The translations under genes were made by a program, and so were the position numbers. Of a stretch of 36,314 nucleotides of DNA, positions 6,667 through 15,333 are shown one piece after another. The DNA lies in assembly GCF_025822605.1 (NCBI RefSeq), contig NZ_JACKTY010000012.1, positions 338,320 to 374,633 on the forward strand, written 5' to 3'. Every line of letters starts with the position of its first letter. The first letter of the stretch is position 1. The DNA comes from Mycolicibacterium komossense. Lineage in GTDB: Bacteria; Actinomycetota; Actinomycetes; Mycobacteriales; Mycobacteriaceae. The notes under the pieces were generated by a model that was not told where the DNA came from, made no database searches, and saw nothing but the letters and a program-made list of their open reading frames with translations.

Positions 6667-8841
6667 TCAGACGATCTCGGTCAGAGCGGACACGATGTCT
6701 TCGGTGCTGGCCAGGGCGGCAGTCTCCAACACCTTGGAGATGCTCGGCGCGGACTCGGCGCCGCTGACCCTGGTGACCGGAGCATCCAGCCAGTCGAAGA
6801 AGCGCCGGTTGATCTCGTCGGCCAGCCAGGTTCCGTAGGACGTGCCGACGGCACCCTGCTCGACGATCAGCACTCTGTTGGTCTTGCGGATCGACTCGCC
6901 CAGGGTGTCCCAGTCGACGCTGGCGCGATCCAGCCAGCGCAGATCGATGACCTCACCATCCACACCAGACCGTTCGACCGCCTCCAGTGAGCGCCCCACC
7001 ATCGAGAGGTAGCTGATCACCGTGACGGCCGAACCTTCGCGGCGCACAGCCGCTGTGCCGAAGGGCAGGCAGTAATCCAGGTCCTTGGGGGCGTCGCCGA
7101 CGCTCTTGTACAGGTCGGCGTCGTGTTCCAGAACGGCCACCGGATCCTTGAGCCGCATGGCGGTGTTGATCAGACCCACGTAGTCCAGGGGAGTGGACGG
7201 CGCGATGATCCGCCACCCGACCGAGGTGGCAAGGATACCGGCCGGGTCCATGGAATGTTGTGAGCCGTAACCGGTTCCGGTGCCGATCTTGATGCGCAGG
7301 ATCAGCGGCATGTCATGGTGGCCGCCGAACATATGCCGGGCCTTGCCGATTTGGTTGAACAGCTGATCGGCCGCCACCCAGAGGAAGTCGGCATACATCA
7401 GCTCGATCACCGGGTAGTACCGGCCGTCCAGGGCCAGTCCGCCGCCGAAGCCGGTGAAGGCCGCCTCACTGATTGGGGTGCCCAGGGTGCGGTCGGGGAA
7501 GTCGTCGGCCAGACCCTTGGTGGCGCCACGTGATCCGCCGTTGAGACGGTGCACATCTTCGCCGAGCACCACGACGCTCTTGTCCAGGGTCATCCGCCGG
7601 TGCATGACGTCGGCGATGACATCGACGAACTTCGCTGGCACCAGTTCGTCGGGGGCGAAATCGCTGTTCTCGCGCACCGCGACATCGGTGAACTCCGGGA
7701 TATCGCCACGGATACCCACGTTGATGAATTGGGTTGACGGCCAAAGGTTATCGCGAATGTGTAGCTGCCCCGGCTTACCGTTGGGATCTTGTTCGACGAC
7801 TGTCGAGCCGATCTCGGCCATCACAGACTTGACCCGGGTGCGCACGGCCTTGGCCTGCTCCGCGGTCAGGACACCGCGACGCACTAGATGTTTCTCCACG
7901 ATTGCGATCGGGTCACGATCGCGCCAGGACTGTTCCTCGGTCTTGCTGCGGTATCCGAAGGCGCTGCCAGGGAAGGGGCCGTTCTGATGGAAGTAGCGGT
8001 AGGTGTCGACCTCGATCACTGTCGGGCCACCACCTTTGCGCATGTGCTCGACGGCTTCCTTGGTGGCCAGGTAGACCGCCAGCGTGTCCTGGCCGTCCAC
8101 CCGCCAACTCGGGATGCCGAAGCCCAGGCCGCGACCGGACAGTCGGGCTTCCCCGGTGGCCTCCTGGACCGAGGTGGACACCGCGTACTGGTTGTTCTCG
8201 ATGAAGAAGCACACGGGGACGTTCCAGGCCGAGGCCAGGTTGAAGCTCTCCAGCACGGACCCGATGTTCACCGCGCCGTCGCCGAAGTAACTGAAGGAGA
8301 CGTTGTCGGTGCCTGCGTGGCGGTCGGCCCAACCGAAGCCGACGGCGAACGGGACGGCGCCGCCGACGATGGCGTTGGTGCCCATGGCGCCGGCCTCGGT
8401 CCACTGCAGGTGCATCGACCCGCCGCGACCACCGCAGTACCCATCCGCCAGTCCGGCTATCTCCGAGAGAGAGCGGTACAGCACATCGCGGATCTCGGGG
8501 GTGAACTCCTCGGTGGCGTCGAATCCCTTGGGTTGGACGTGGCCGAACACCTTGGCCAGGAACTGGTGGTGGCCGCGGTGTGAGCCGTTGATCTGGTCGT
8601 CACTGCCCAGCAGTAGCGCCGAGCCGACGGCACCACCTTCCTGTCCGATCGACGAGTGGGCGGGGCCGTTGATCAGCTTCTGGCCGGCCAACTCCAGCAC
8701 GTACTCCTCGAAGCCGCGGATCAGGTGCAGTTGGACCAGCATGTTCTGCAAGAGGGCTGGATCGGCATCGTCCCAGTCTGTTTGAGTGGTGGTGAGCTCG
8801 ATCCAGGGGGCGGCGGGGTGCAGGTGTTCAGTGGTGGCCAT
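6667..8841 (-). CDS. 2-oxoacid (pyruvate/acetoin-type) dehydrogenase E1, alpha and beta fused
   Basis: The 724-residue product starts at ATG 8841 with GGGAGAAG just upstream (complement of 8845-8852); the open frame extends to 8907 but lacks a better start. The first ~370 residues are an E1-alpha with the thiamine diphosphate motif GDGAVNIGS ending in ENNQYA. The second half, from about residue 385, is an E1-beta beginning VDVIADVMHRR and VVVLGEDV, and containing TPISEAAFTGFG. It decarboxylates a 2-oxoacid (or cleaves acetoin) and passes the acyl group to E2 lipoate. Pyruvate and acetoin are both plausible. It is the first gene of the E1-E2 operon and is divergent from the GntR gene; candidate operators lie between them. 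E3 is encoded 17 kb away with glpD. Confidence 0.88.
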   Translation of the reverse strand: MATTEHLHPAAPWIELTTTQTDWDDADPALLQNMLVQLHLIRGFEEYVLELAGQKLINGPAHSSIGQEGGAVGSALLLGSDDQINGSHRGHHQFLAKVFGHVQPKGFDATEEFTPEIRDVLYRSLSEIAGLADGYCGGRGGSMHLQWTEAGAMGTNAIVGGAVPFAVGFGWADRHAGTDNVSFSYFGDGAVNIGSVLESFNLASAWNVPVCFFIENNQYAVSTSVQEATGEARLSGRGLGFGIPSWRVDGQDTLAVYLATKEAVEHMRKGGGPTVIEVDTYRYFHQNGPFPGSAFGYRSKTEEQSWRDRDPIAIVEKHLVRRGVLTAEQAKAVRTRVKSVMAEIGSTVVEQDPNGKPGQLHIRDNLWPSTQFINVGIRGDIPEFTDVAVRENSDFAPDELVPAKFVDVIADVMHRRMTLDKSVVVLGEDVHRLNGGSRGATKGLADDFPDRTLGTPISEAAFTGFGGGLALDGRYYPVIELMYADFLWVAADQLFNQIGKARHMFGGHHDMPLILRIKIGTGTGYGSQHSMDPAGILATSVGWRIIAPSTPLDYVGLINTAMRLKDPVAVLEHDADLYKSVGDAPKDLDYCLPFGTAAVRREGSAVTVISYLSMVGRSLEAVERSGVDGEVIDLRWLDRASVDWDTLGESIRKTNRVLIVEQGAVGTSYGTWLADEINRRFFDWLDAPVTRVSGAESAPSISKVLETAALASTEDIVSALTEIV

Positions 8842-8950
8842 CGTCTTCTCCCGTTTTCTGGACGTACTAGCAAGACTGCCCGGCGCGCGGTTCGCACCGG
8901 TAGGCACGCTGTGCCGGGTTATGCTTCTTGGATATCCATATGAGTACCGC

Positions 8951-8984
8951 TACATACGGACTGTATAGTACAAGTCTATACAAG
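8951..8984. promoter_or_regulatory. Candidate GntR operator, site 2 (E1 / gntR divergent promoter)
   Basis: TGTATAG (8962-8968) and CTATACA (8976-8982) form a perfect 7-bp inverted repeat with a 7-bp spacer; TACATACGG precedes it at 8951-8959. The gap between E1 (start 8841) and gntR (start 9028) is otherwise featureless. This placement allows control of both genes, including autoregulation. Confidence 0.6.
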
Positions 8985-9027
8985 AATAGACCAGGGCTAG
9001 TGGGTCCTGCCGGGGAGGCACCGATAC

Positions 9028-9762
9028 ATGACGGAGACCATCGACCGTAACTCGGCAATACCGCTCTATGTGCAGCTTTCCGATCTGATCCGGGAGCGGA
9101 TCAAACGGGGCGAATGGGTTCCCGACCAGAAGATCCCGTCGGAGAACGAGCTCAATCAGCTGTATGGCATCAGCCGGATGACGGCTCGTCAGGTGCTGAG
9201 CAAGCTGGTCGACGAGGGTTTGCTTTTCCGGGTCCAGGGCAAGGGCACCTTCGTCGCGCACCGCAAGATCAGCACGCAGTCGCCCTCCTACCGCGGCATT
9301 CGTGAGCAGCTCGAACAGCAGGGCTATGCGACCAGCACGGAGATCCTAGGTGCCGCGCTGGTGGACGCGGACGCCCGGTCGGCCGAACAGCTGGGGTTGC
9401 CTGTGGGCACCCCGGTGTACTCCATCCGGCGGCTGCGCCGGGTCGACGGTGCCCCGATTAGTCTCCATGAATCCTTTGTCCCCCAGTCGCTGGCTCCCGG
9501 CGTGATCGACCACGATCTGGTCGGTGAGCAGCTGTGCACGGTGCTCGATCGTGACTTCGGGCTGAGGATGGCCGAGGTGTCGGAGACGCTGGAGGCGGCG
9601 ACCGCTTCCAAGTCGCAAGCCAAGTTGTTCGGGAACCAGCCCGGTGCGCCGCTACTGCTGCTCGAACAGCGTATCGCCGCACCGGACGGTCACCCCTTCG
9701 AGTTCACCCGGATCCATTTCCGTGGGGACGTCATCCGGCTGCAGTTCCACTACAGCCACTGA
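9028..9762 (+). CDS. GntR-family regulator, HutC/UTRA subfamily
   Basis: The protein has 244 residues; ATG 9028 is preceded by GGGGAGG at 9012-9018. Residues 8-75 are the GntR winged helix-turn-helix: PLYVQLSDLIRERI, then PSENELNQLYGISRMTARQ and GLLFRVQGKGTFV. From about 95 to the end is a UTRA ligand-binding domain with PVYSIRRLRRVDG, ISLHESFV and LLLLEQRI. UTRA regulators of sugar catabolism usually repress and are released by a phosphorylated sugar. It is the only transcription factor inside the island. It sits among the operator-like sites, so it is the obvious candidate regulator of the whole set. Confidence 0.92.
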   Translation: MTETIDRNSAIPLYVQLSDLIRERIKRGEWVPDQKIPSENELNQLYGISRMTARQVLSKLVDEGLLFRVQGKGTFVAHRKISTQSPSYRGIREQLEQQGYATSTEILGAALVDADARSAEQLGLPVGTPVYSIRRLRRVDGAPISLHESFVPQSLAPGVIDHDLVGEQLCTVLDRDFGLRMAEVSETLEAATASKSQAKLFGNQPGAPLLLLEQRIAAPDGHPFEFTRIHFRGDVIRLQFHYSH

Positions 9763-9785
9763 TCCCCGCGGAGCGCCGGACCGGC

Positions 9786-10571
9786 CTACCGCGTAACGGA
9801 ATCGCTGTGGGCCGCCAATACCGCTGCGATCCCGTCCAGATCGACGAATCCGCGTGTGTTGCGCACGTCCACCCCGGCCCGCACGGTGGCCGGCCGATCG
9901 GATTCACCCAGGTGGTCGACGACGGTGGTCGCCGCCGGGAAGCTGTCCTGTGCGGTGAAATGGCTGACGGTGACAAGGTGGGCCATCCCGGCCGCCGCAG
10001 CGGCCGCCGCGCCGGACTGAGAGTCCTCGATGACCACGACCTCGTCGGCGCTGCGGCCGATCTCCTGTGCCGTCAGCAGGTAGATGTCCGGCGCCGGCTT
10101 CTTGGCATCGACGATATCTCCGGCGAACACCCCGGCCATCCGGGCCCGCTGGTCCGGTCCGAGAATAGTGTTGAGCACCGCCTCGACGCTGCGCTCGGCC
10201 GAGGTCGAGGCGCAGGCCACCTGCCAACCGTCATCGAGGGCCTCCCGGACCAGGCGGGCGATGCCCGGGCGGGCTGGGAGGGCGCCGTCCTGCACCAGAT
10301 CGACATAGATCGACGATTTGAGCTTGTGTGCCGCCAGGATGTTCGCGTCGAGTTCGGCGCCGGAGCCGAGATCGATCTCGGGGTTCTGCTGCAGGAAGGC
10401 GCGCAGTCGCTCCTTACCGCCGCCCACTTTGAGCAGTGGATCGTATTCGTCTGCAGTCCAATGAAATCCGAATCCGAGTTCGTCGAAGGCGCGGTTGAAG
10501 GCGACGAGGTGCCCGTCCAGTTCCGTCTCGGCGAGCACACCGTCGCAATCGAGGATGAGGGCGGCGGTCAT
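9786..10571 (-). CDS. HAD-superfamily phosphatase, CbbY-like
   Basis: The 261-residue protein starts at ATG 10571 inside the stop of the aldolase gene (ATGA overlap), so the two are translationally coupled. Motif I is LDCDG with nucleophile Asp8 and acid Asp10. The following AETELDGH, RAFDELGF, the HWTADEYDPLLKVGGGKERL cap segment and the late VVIEDSQSGA motif match CbbY. In RuBisCO organisms CbbY removes the 1-phosphate from xylulose-1,5-bisphosphate, a RuBisCO misfire product. With an aldolase, a PFK-like kinase and an RLP in the same island, a role in removing dead-end or intermediate sugar bisphosphates is a reasonable inference. Another HAD subgroup I sugar phosphatase or phosphomutase (beta-PGM type) is the alternative. 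Confidence 0.85.
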   Translation of the reverse strand: MTAALILDCDGVLAETELDGHLVAFNRAFDELGFGFHWTADEYDPLLKVGGGKERLRAFLQQNPEIDLGSGAELDANILAAHKLKSSIYVDLVQDGALPARPGIARLVREALDDGWQVACASTSAERSVEAVLNTILGPDQRARMAGVFAGDIVDAKKPAPDIYLLTAQEIGRSADEVVVIEDSQSGAAAAAAAGMAHLVTVSHFTAQDSFPAATTVVDHLGESDRPATVRAGVDVRNTRGFVDLDGIAAVLAAHSDSVTR

Positions 10572-11440
10572 GCTGGCACGCCGATCCGCTGCGCTGAGCC
10601 GAACAGCGCGATGTGCTGGGCGACGATCTCGCGCACCGACGCGCCCACCTGATCGAACAGTTTCACCGGCTCCCACTTACCGGTGCGCTCGGCCTCGGCG
10701 AGGTGATCGCGGGCCGAATGCATGTAGGCCAGTTTGAGTGCGGTGGAGATGTTGATCTTGGACACTCCGGCGTCGATGAACGCGGTGAACTCGTCGGGGG
10801 ACAGCCCGGTGCCGCCGTGCAGCACGATCGAGATATCACTTTGTGCAGAAAGGCTTTTCACTCGGTCAACGAGCAACACCGGTGCGGCCGTGTATAGGCC
10901 GTGCGCGGTACCCAGCGCGGGGGCGATCAGGTCGGAACCGGTGTCGTGGGCGACGGCGATCAGTTGTTCGTCGCTGTAGTAGTGCACATTTGGGTCATCG
11001 GATCCGATACCGTCTTCGACGCCGACGATGTTCTCGATCTCGGTCTCGACGTCCACGCCGGCCGCATGAGCCTCGGCGACCACCTCGCGGGTCTGCGCCC
11101 AGGCCTCGTCGAGCGGCCGGTCGGAGGCGTCGAACAGCACCGAAGACCAACCGTGGGCGATGGTTTCGGTGATGACGGCCCGATCCGGGCAGTGGTCCAG
11201 GTGCAGGGCCACCGGCACCCGTGCGGCGTCGGCGGCGGCCTGCGCGGTGGCAGCCAGCACGGCGGCGCCGAAATACTTCACCGTCTTCACCGAGGTCTGC
11301 AGGATGATGGGCGAAGCGGCCTCGTCGGCCGCGGCGACCACCGCGGCGATGGAGATGCCATCCACGATGTTGACGGCAGGAACGGCATAGCCATCCGCGC
11401 GTGCCTGCCGGGTGAGCTCCTTCGTGCTGGCAAAACTCAT
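10568..11440 (-). CDS. Class II ketose-bisphosphate aldolase
   Basis: The protein has 290 residues from ATG 11440, with AAGGACG upstream. Zinc and catalytic residues of the class II family are present: LHLDHC (catalytic Asp82, Zn-ligand His83), Glu134 in VETEIE, His180 in LGTAHG, His208 in VLHGGTG, then VSKINIST. The enzyme cleaves a ketose bisphosphate or ketose-1-phosphate into DHAP and an aldehyde or aldehyde phosphate. The length is that of the shorter fructose/tagatose-bisphosphate aldolase group, and substrate cannot be fixed from motifs. It is the first gene of a two-gene operon with the CbbY-like phosphatase. An operator-like site lies in the 87-base gap before it. Confidence 0.88.
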   Translation of the reverse strand: MSFASTKELTRQARADGYAVPAVNIVDGISIAAVVAAADEAASPIILQTSVKTVKYFGAAVLAATAQAAADAARVPVALHLDHCPDRAVITETIAHGWSSVLFDASDRPLDEAWAQTREVVAEAHAAGVDVETEIENIVGVEDGIGSDDPNVHYYSDEQLIAVAHDTGSDLIAPALGTAHGLYTAAPVLLVDRVKSLSAQSDISIVLHGGTGLSPDEFTAFIDAGVSKINISTALKLAYMHSARDHLAEAERTGKWEPVKLFDQVGASVREIVAQHIALFGSAQRIGVPA

Positions 11441-11502
11441 GGTGCCGTCCTTGTTGTCGCGCCGGCGCGGAAGCCGGCTCCCTTGCAGATGTTCCTGTCA
11501 AT

Positions 11503-11525
11503 TGTACAAACAACTATATACATCA
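11503..11525. promoter_or_regulatory. Candidate GntR operator, site 3 (aldolase promoter)
   Basis: TGTACA (11503-11508), then ACAACTATATACATC to 11525. CTATATAC at 11514-11521 differs by one base from GTATATAC in sites 1, 4 and 6, and ACAACTAT also occurs in site 1. It is in the 87-bp gap between the end of the upstream dehydrogenase gene and the aldolase start, so it should act on the aldolase-phosphatase operon. Confidence 0.55.
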
Positions 11526-11527
11526 TA

Positions 11528-12889
11528 TTACAACCCGCCGCCAGCTCGCGCGGAACGCTCCAGAACCCGGTCGAACAGGTCGTCGTTCCAATGCCCGGCG
11601 TACATCAGAAGGTCGGTGACCGTCATCCGGTCCCGCATGAAAGGCAGTGCCCGCAAGGCCCACCGTGCCCGCTCGGGAGTCACTCGCGGAGCCAGCTCGG
11701 CGAACCGCATGGGGGCACCCCAGTGCCGCAACGCGGCGGCCGGCTGCTCCGGGGTCCCGACCAGTGCGCGCAGAGCATGGCGGTGGCCGGGGCGGTCGGC
11801 ATAGAACGCCGACACCTGCTGGGCCGCACCGTTCCAACGCGTTGCCTTCGCCTGCACGGCGCGCCAGCATTCGTCCCCCAGCGTGCCACTGGGGTCCAGC
11901 GGTTGCCAGGTGTGGCGCACCTGCTGCTCCAGATCGGTGGGCACGGTCAGGTCCGCAGGATCCAGCTCCAGGATCCCGATCTCGTTCAGCGCGATATCCC
12001 ACAGCGCACTTGCCACGATGCTGGCGACGCCGACCTGGGCCCCGTGTAGATCGTGGGCGGCGCCCTCGGCCATCGCGGCCATGTCCAGGACATGGCTGAT
12101 CAGATGCTCGGCACCGGACAACGGAGCCGTGGACCCGGCCCCACCGATGACCAGACCGCCGATGGTCAGTGTTTCGTTCAGCGCGTCGAGTCGGCCGCCG
12201 GCGCTCAACGTGTGGTCGGCAATCCGGAGGGCGGCAGTGCGCACCGGATCGACATAACGACTGTCGTACCCACCGCTGTCCATCCCGATCGCGCAGGACA
12301 GATACCAATCCGCTGGCGCACACCAGATCGCCACGGCGTCACCGACACCCGCGCACGACAGCCGCTGCGGTGCCGCAGCGAGCACGTCGTGGTCGATCAC
12401 CAGGGCCGCCGGCCACGCGCTGGGCTGGGTACGTTTGGCGCCGCTGATCACCAGCACCGACAGCGGGTCCGAGTACCCGTTGACCGAAGCTGCCGTCTGC
12501 ACCGAGATCACCGGGATGTCCAGTTCGCGGCCCACCACCTTGCCGAGATCGCTGATCGTGCCAGAACCCACCGCAATGAGCGCCGCGGCTCCGTGGGTAC
12601 CCGCGGTCGCGGCGGACACCGTCGGCTCGTCGAGGGTCACCCCGTGCGGCCCCTCGGCGGCGACCACCGCGCGCAGGGTTCGGTCACCGACCAGATCCGC
12701 GATCAGGTCGGCCAGGTTCTCGGCCCCGACGAACTTCTGGGTGGCGTCGGCGAGCAGTACCAGCTCACCGGTCGGGGCCAGAGTGTCCAGCAGATCTGGA
12801 AGTCTGCGCAGCGCACCCGGACCTGACTCCAGTTGCATTGCTCCGGACGAGAATTCGTCAGCCAACGTTTCCATCGATGTCACTGGCAC
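11528..12889 (-). CDS. Glycerol-1-phosphate dehydrogenase homologue (AraM/EgsA family, iron/zinc alcohol dehydrogenase superfamily)
   Basis: Starting at GTG 12889 the protein has 453 residues; GAGG lies 6 bases upstream. TTG 12901, overlapping the previous stop, and ATG 12874 are alternatives. Motifs: AVGSGTISDLGK (NAD(P) binding), QTAASVNGYSDPLSV, GVGDAVAIW (metal-ligand Asp), SGAEHLISHVLDM and LHGAQVGVAS (metal-ligand His residues). AraM of B. subtilis and archaeal EgsA reduce DHAP to sn-glycerol-1-phosphate; polyol-phosphate substrates are possible for divergent members. This is the third gene of a tight operon after an FGGY kinase and a HAD-IIA phosphatase. The order resembles araB...araL-araM in the B. 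subtilis arabinose operon. The C-terminal ~90 residues go beyond the core dehydrogenase and were not recognised. Confidence 0.82.
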   Translation of the reverse strand: MPVTSMETLADEFSSGAMQLESGPGALRRLPDLLDTLAPTGELVLLADATQKFVGAENLADLIADLVGDRTLRAVVAAEGPHGVTLDEPTVSAATAGTHGAAALIAVGSGTISDLGKVVGRELDIPVISVQTAASVNGYSDPLSVLVISGAKRTQPSAWPAALVIDHDVLAAAPQRLSCAGVGDAVAIWCAPADWYLSCAIGMDSGGYDSRYVDPVRTAALRIADHTLSAGGRLDALNETLTIGGLVIGGAGSTAPLSGAEHLISHVLDMAAMAEGAAHDLHGAQVGVASIVASALWDIALNEIGILELDPADLTVPTDLEQQVRHTWQPLDPSGTLGDECWRAVQAKATRWNGAAQQVSAFYADRPGHRHALRALVGTPEQPAAALRHWGAPMRFAELAPRVTPERARWALRALPFMRDRMTVTDLLMYAGHWNDDLFDRVLERSARAGGGL

Positions 12890-12897
12890 GTGCTGCC

Positions 12898-13734
12898 TCA
12901 ATTCCGGACGAAATCGTCGTCGAGTAGGTGGTCGATACGGTCCAGGACGAAATCTGGGCGCTGGCCGCTGGGTGCGGCGCTCAGCATGGCCCGATTGGTT
13001 TCACCGGTTAGGACCAGCGCCGAGCTCATCCCGGTGTTCCGAGCGAACACCACGTCGGTGGACAGCCGGTCACCCACCATGACACTGGTGGCCGGGTTCA
13101 GGCCGGATTCCGCACTGATGATCTCCAGCAGATCCTTGGAGGGCTTGCCGAACACCGCTTCACAGTCCACCTGGGTCCCGGCGGTGATGGCCGCGGTGAT
13201 GCAGGCCGCGTCAGGTTCGCCGCGGCCGCCGGGGAACGGGCAGAACCGGTCGGGATTCGTGGTCACCAGTCTGGCCCGTTTGTGGAACCACAGTGCGTCG
13301 AAGGCGATCTGCAGCTTGCGATAGTCGAAGGTGCGGTCATAGGAACTCACCACCAGATCAATGCGTTCGGGATCGTCGCACAGGGTGATACCAGCGCTGC
13401 GCAGCGCATCGGTGAGTGGTTGTTCGCCGATGGGGAAGACCTGCGCGGTCGGCATGTGGCTGCGGATCCAGCTCACGGTGGCCGCGAGGCTGGTGTAGAC
13501 ATCCTGCACCGGAGTGGGCAACCCCAGCCGGGTCAGTTTGTCGGCGTACTCATCTGGTCGTTTGGTGGGATTGTTGCTGCAGAACACGACCCGGCGTGCC
13601 CGCTCTCGCAACGTCTCGATCAGATGCTGCACGCCGGGCAGCAGCGTTTCCCCGAGGTAGATGGTGCCGTCCAGGTCGAAGACGTAGGACTCGAACGCCG
13701 GAATCTGGGCAGTGTCAAAAATGTTCTCGGACAT
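12898..13734 (-). CDS. HAD-IIA sugar-phosphate phosphatase (NagD/AraL type)
   Basis: The protein has 278 residues from ATG 13734; ATG 13752, overlapping the kinase stop, is possible and neither has a clear ribosome binding site. Motif I FDLDGTIYLG gives Asp20 and Asp22; motif II is VVFCSNNPTKR; the cap carries VVSSYDRTFDY and TNPDRFCP; motifs III-IV are FGKPSKDLLEI and MVGDRLSTDVVFA. This is the NagD/AraL/phosphoglycolate-phosphatase class IIA. AraL acts on several sugar phosphates and is thought to relieve phosphosugar stress. The gene lies between an FGGY kinase and an AraM homologue and overlaps or nearly touches both. It therefore probably handles a phosphorylated intermediate of the same route. 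Confidence 0.87.
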   Translation of the reverse strand: MSENIFDTAQIPAFESYVFDLDGTIYLGETLLPGVQHLIETLRERARRVVFCSNNPTKRPDEYADKLTRLGLPTPVQDVYTSLAATVSWIRSHMPTAQVFPIGEQPLTDALRSAGITLCDDPERIDLVVSSYDRTFDYRKLQIAFDALWFHKRARLVTTNPDRFCPFPGGRGEPDAACITAAITAGTQVDCEAVFGKPSKDLLEIISAESGLNPATSVMVGDRLSTDVVFARNTGMSSALVLTGETNRAMLSAAPSGQRPDFVLDRIDHLLDDDFVRN

Positions 13735-13741
13735 CGATGGA

Positions 13742-15298
13742 TCAGGCGGCATCGTCGGCGGCGGCGGCGCGGCGGGTGGCGGCCTGTAACCGGTCCCAGA
13801 CGCCCATCATCGACTGTCGGATATCGCGGTAGATCTCGAAGAACTCGTCGTACCGCGCAGTTTTGGCCGGATCCGGGGTGTAGGTGCGCACGATGTCGAC
13901 AACTTCGTCCACCGCCTCCCCGTAACCGGAGTACACGCCGGCGCCGATGCCGGCCACGATTGCCGCTCCCTTGGCGCCGAACTCTGTGCCGGCGGGCACC
14001 ACGATGGTGCGGCCCAGCACGTCGGCGAAGATCTGGCACCACACTTCGCTGTTGACGCCACCGCCGGCCATTCGGACGGTGTCGACCCTGGTCGGGATCG
14101 AGTCCAGGCAGTCCCGGATGCCGTAGGCCACACCCTCATATACCGAACGCAACAGGTCGAACCGGTCGTGATTGCCGGTGATCCCGCTGAATGAACCGCG
14201 GGCGCTGGGCCGGACGAACGGGGCGCGTTCACCGCCGGGAGCGAGGTAACCGTGGAAGATGACGCCGCGTGACCCCACCGGGGTGGCGAGCACCCGCTGG
14301 TCAAGATAGGTGAACAGGTCCGCGTCGCTCGACTCGTCTCGGAACGGGTTGCCGAACTCGCGCAGGAACCAGTCCAGGTTCGGGGTGCAGAAGTTGGTGC
14401 CCATCGCCCGGATCCAGGTGTCCGGCCCGTGCGGGATCATCCACCCGACGTCATCGGGCTTGAACCCGGCATCCAGATCATCGGTGCACACCGTGACGAT
14501 GCCCGCGGTGCCGATGACGGCCATGCAGTCACCGGGGCGGGCCACGCCGACCCCAAGCGAGGACGCAGTGATATCCATCTGCCCCTTATAAACTGGTGTG
14601 CCCTCGGCTAATCCGGTGAGCGCGGCAGCGGCGGCGGTGACAGTGCCCGCCAACTCGGTGGGCTTCTTGATCGGTGGCAGCACCGACGCGATGTGGTCGA
14701 TACCCCAGATCGCGTTGGCCTCAGGGGACCACTGCCGGGTGCGTACGTCGATGCCGGACAGGCTGGCGTCGGACGGATCGGTAGAGATGTCGCCGGTCAG
14801 GTTGAACGCCACCCAGTCCTTGCACCAGAGGTTTTTGGCGCCGTCGAGCAGTTCCTGCTGGTTCTCGGCCCGCCAGCGCAGCAGCGCCGAACTGGTGCCG
14901 GCGTACGGGCCGGTGCCGGTGGTGCCGAACTGTTTGGTGACACTGCCGTCGGCATACCAGGAATCGATGAGATCACCGGCGCGACCGTCGGTCCAGAGGA
15001 TGGCCGGGCCGCGCGGCGTCCCGGTCTGTTCGTCCACCAGCCAGCTGCCGTCACCCTGGCCGGTGACGGCGATCGCGGTGATCTGGCTGGGGCTGACCTC
15101 GGAGCAGGACAGCGCGTCGCGGACGGCTGATGCCGCCGCGGTCCAGACCTCGTCCATGTTCTCCTCGGCTAGGTGTGGCTGCGGGTTGGTCACCACCACG
15201 CTGTGTGCGCCGCGAGCCAGTTCGTGCCCCGCGAGGTCGAACACGGCCGCCTTCAGTACCGATGTTCCTGCGTCGATACCCAGTAGGTAGCTGTCCAT
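13742..15298 (-). CDS. FGGY-family carbohydrate kinase (xylulokinase-like)
   Basis: The 518-residue protein starts at ATG 15298 with AGGAC six bases upstream. The N-terminal domain opens with LLGIDAGTSVLKAAVFD (phosphate loop). AVTGQGDGSW is the substrate-side segment, in the place of the xylulokinase GQMHG. KGQMDITASSLGVG holds the catalytic Asp region. The ATP-side domain has AVIGTAGIVTV, YEGVAYGIRDCLD and MAGGGVNSEVWCQIFADVLG. It phosphorylates a ketose or polyol with ATP; the substrate cannot be named. It is the first gene of the kinase/HAD-IIA/AraM operon and is divergent from the alcohol dehydrogenase, with an operator-like site between. Ketose produced by that dehydrogenase would be a natural substrate. 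Confidence 0.88.
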   Translation of the reverse strand: MDSYLLGIDAGTSVLKAAVFDLAGHELARGAHSVVVTNPQPHLAEENMDEVWTAAASAVRDALSCSEVSPSQITAIAVTGQGDGSWLVDEQTGTPRGPAILWTDGRAGDLIDSWYADGSVTKQFGTTGTGPYAGTSSALLRWRAENQQELLDGAKNLWCKDWVAFNLTGDISTDPSDASLSGIDVRTRQWSPEANAIWGIDHIASVLPPIKKPTELAGTVTAAAAALTGLAEGTPVYKGQMDITASSLGVGVARPGDCMAVIGTAGIVTVCTDDLDAGFKPDDVGWMIPHGPDTWIRAMGTNFCTPNLDWFLREFGNPFRDESSDADLFTYLDQRVLATPVGSRGVIFHGYLAPGGERAPFVRPSARGSFSGITGNHDRFDLLRSVYEGVAYGIRDCLDSIPTRVDTVRMAGGGVNSEVWCQIFADVLGRTIVVPAGTEFGAKGAAIVAGIGAGVYSGYGEAVDEVVDIVRTYTPDPAKTARYDEFFEIYRDIRQSMMGVWDRLQAATRRAAAADDAA

Positions 15299-15333
15299 CT
15301 GAAGTCCTGTCCCTAGCGTGCGGTCGTGAGTCA

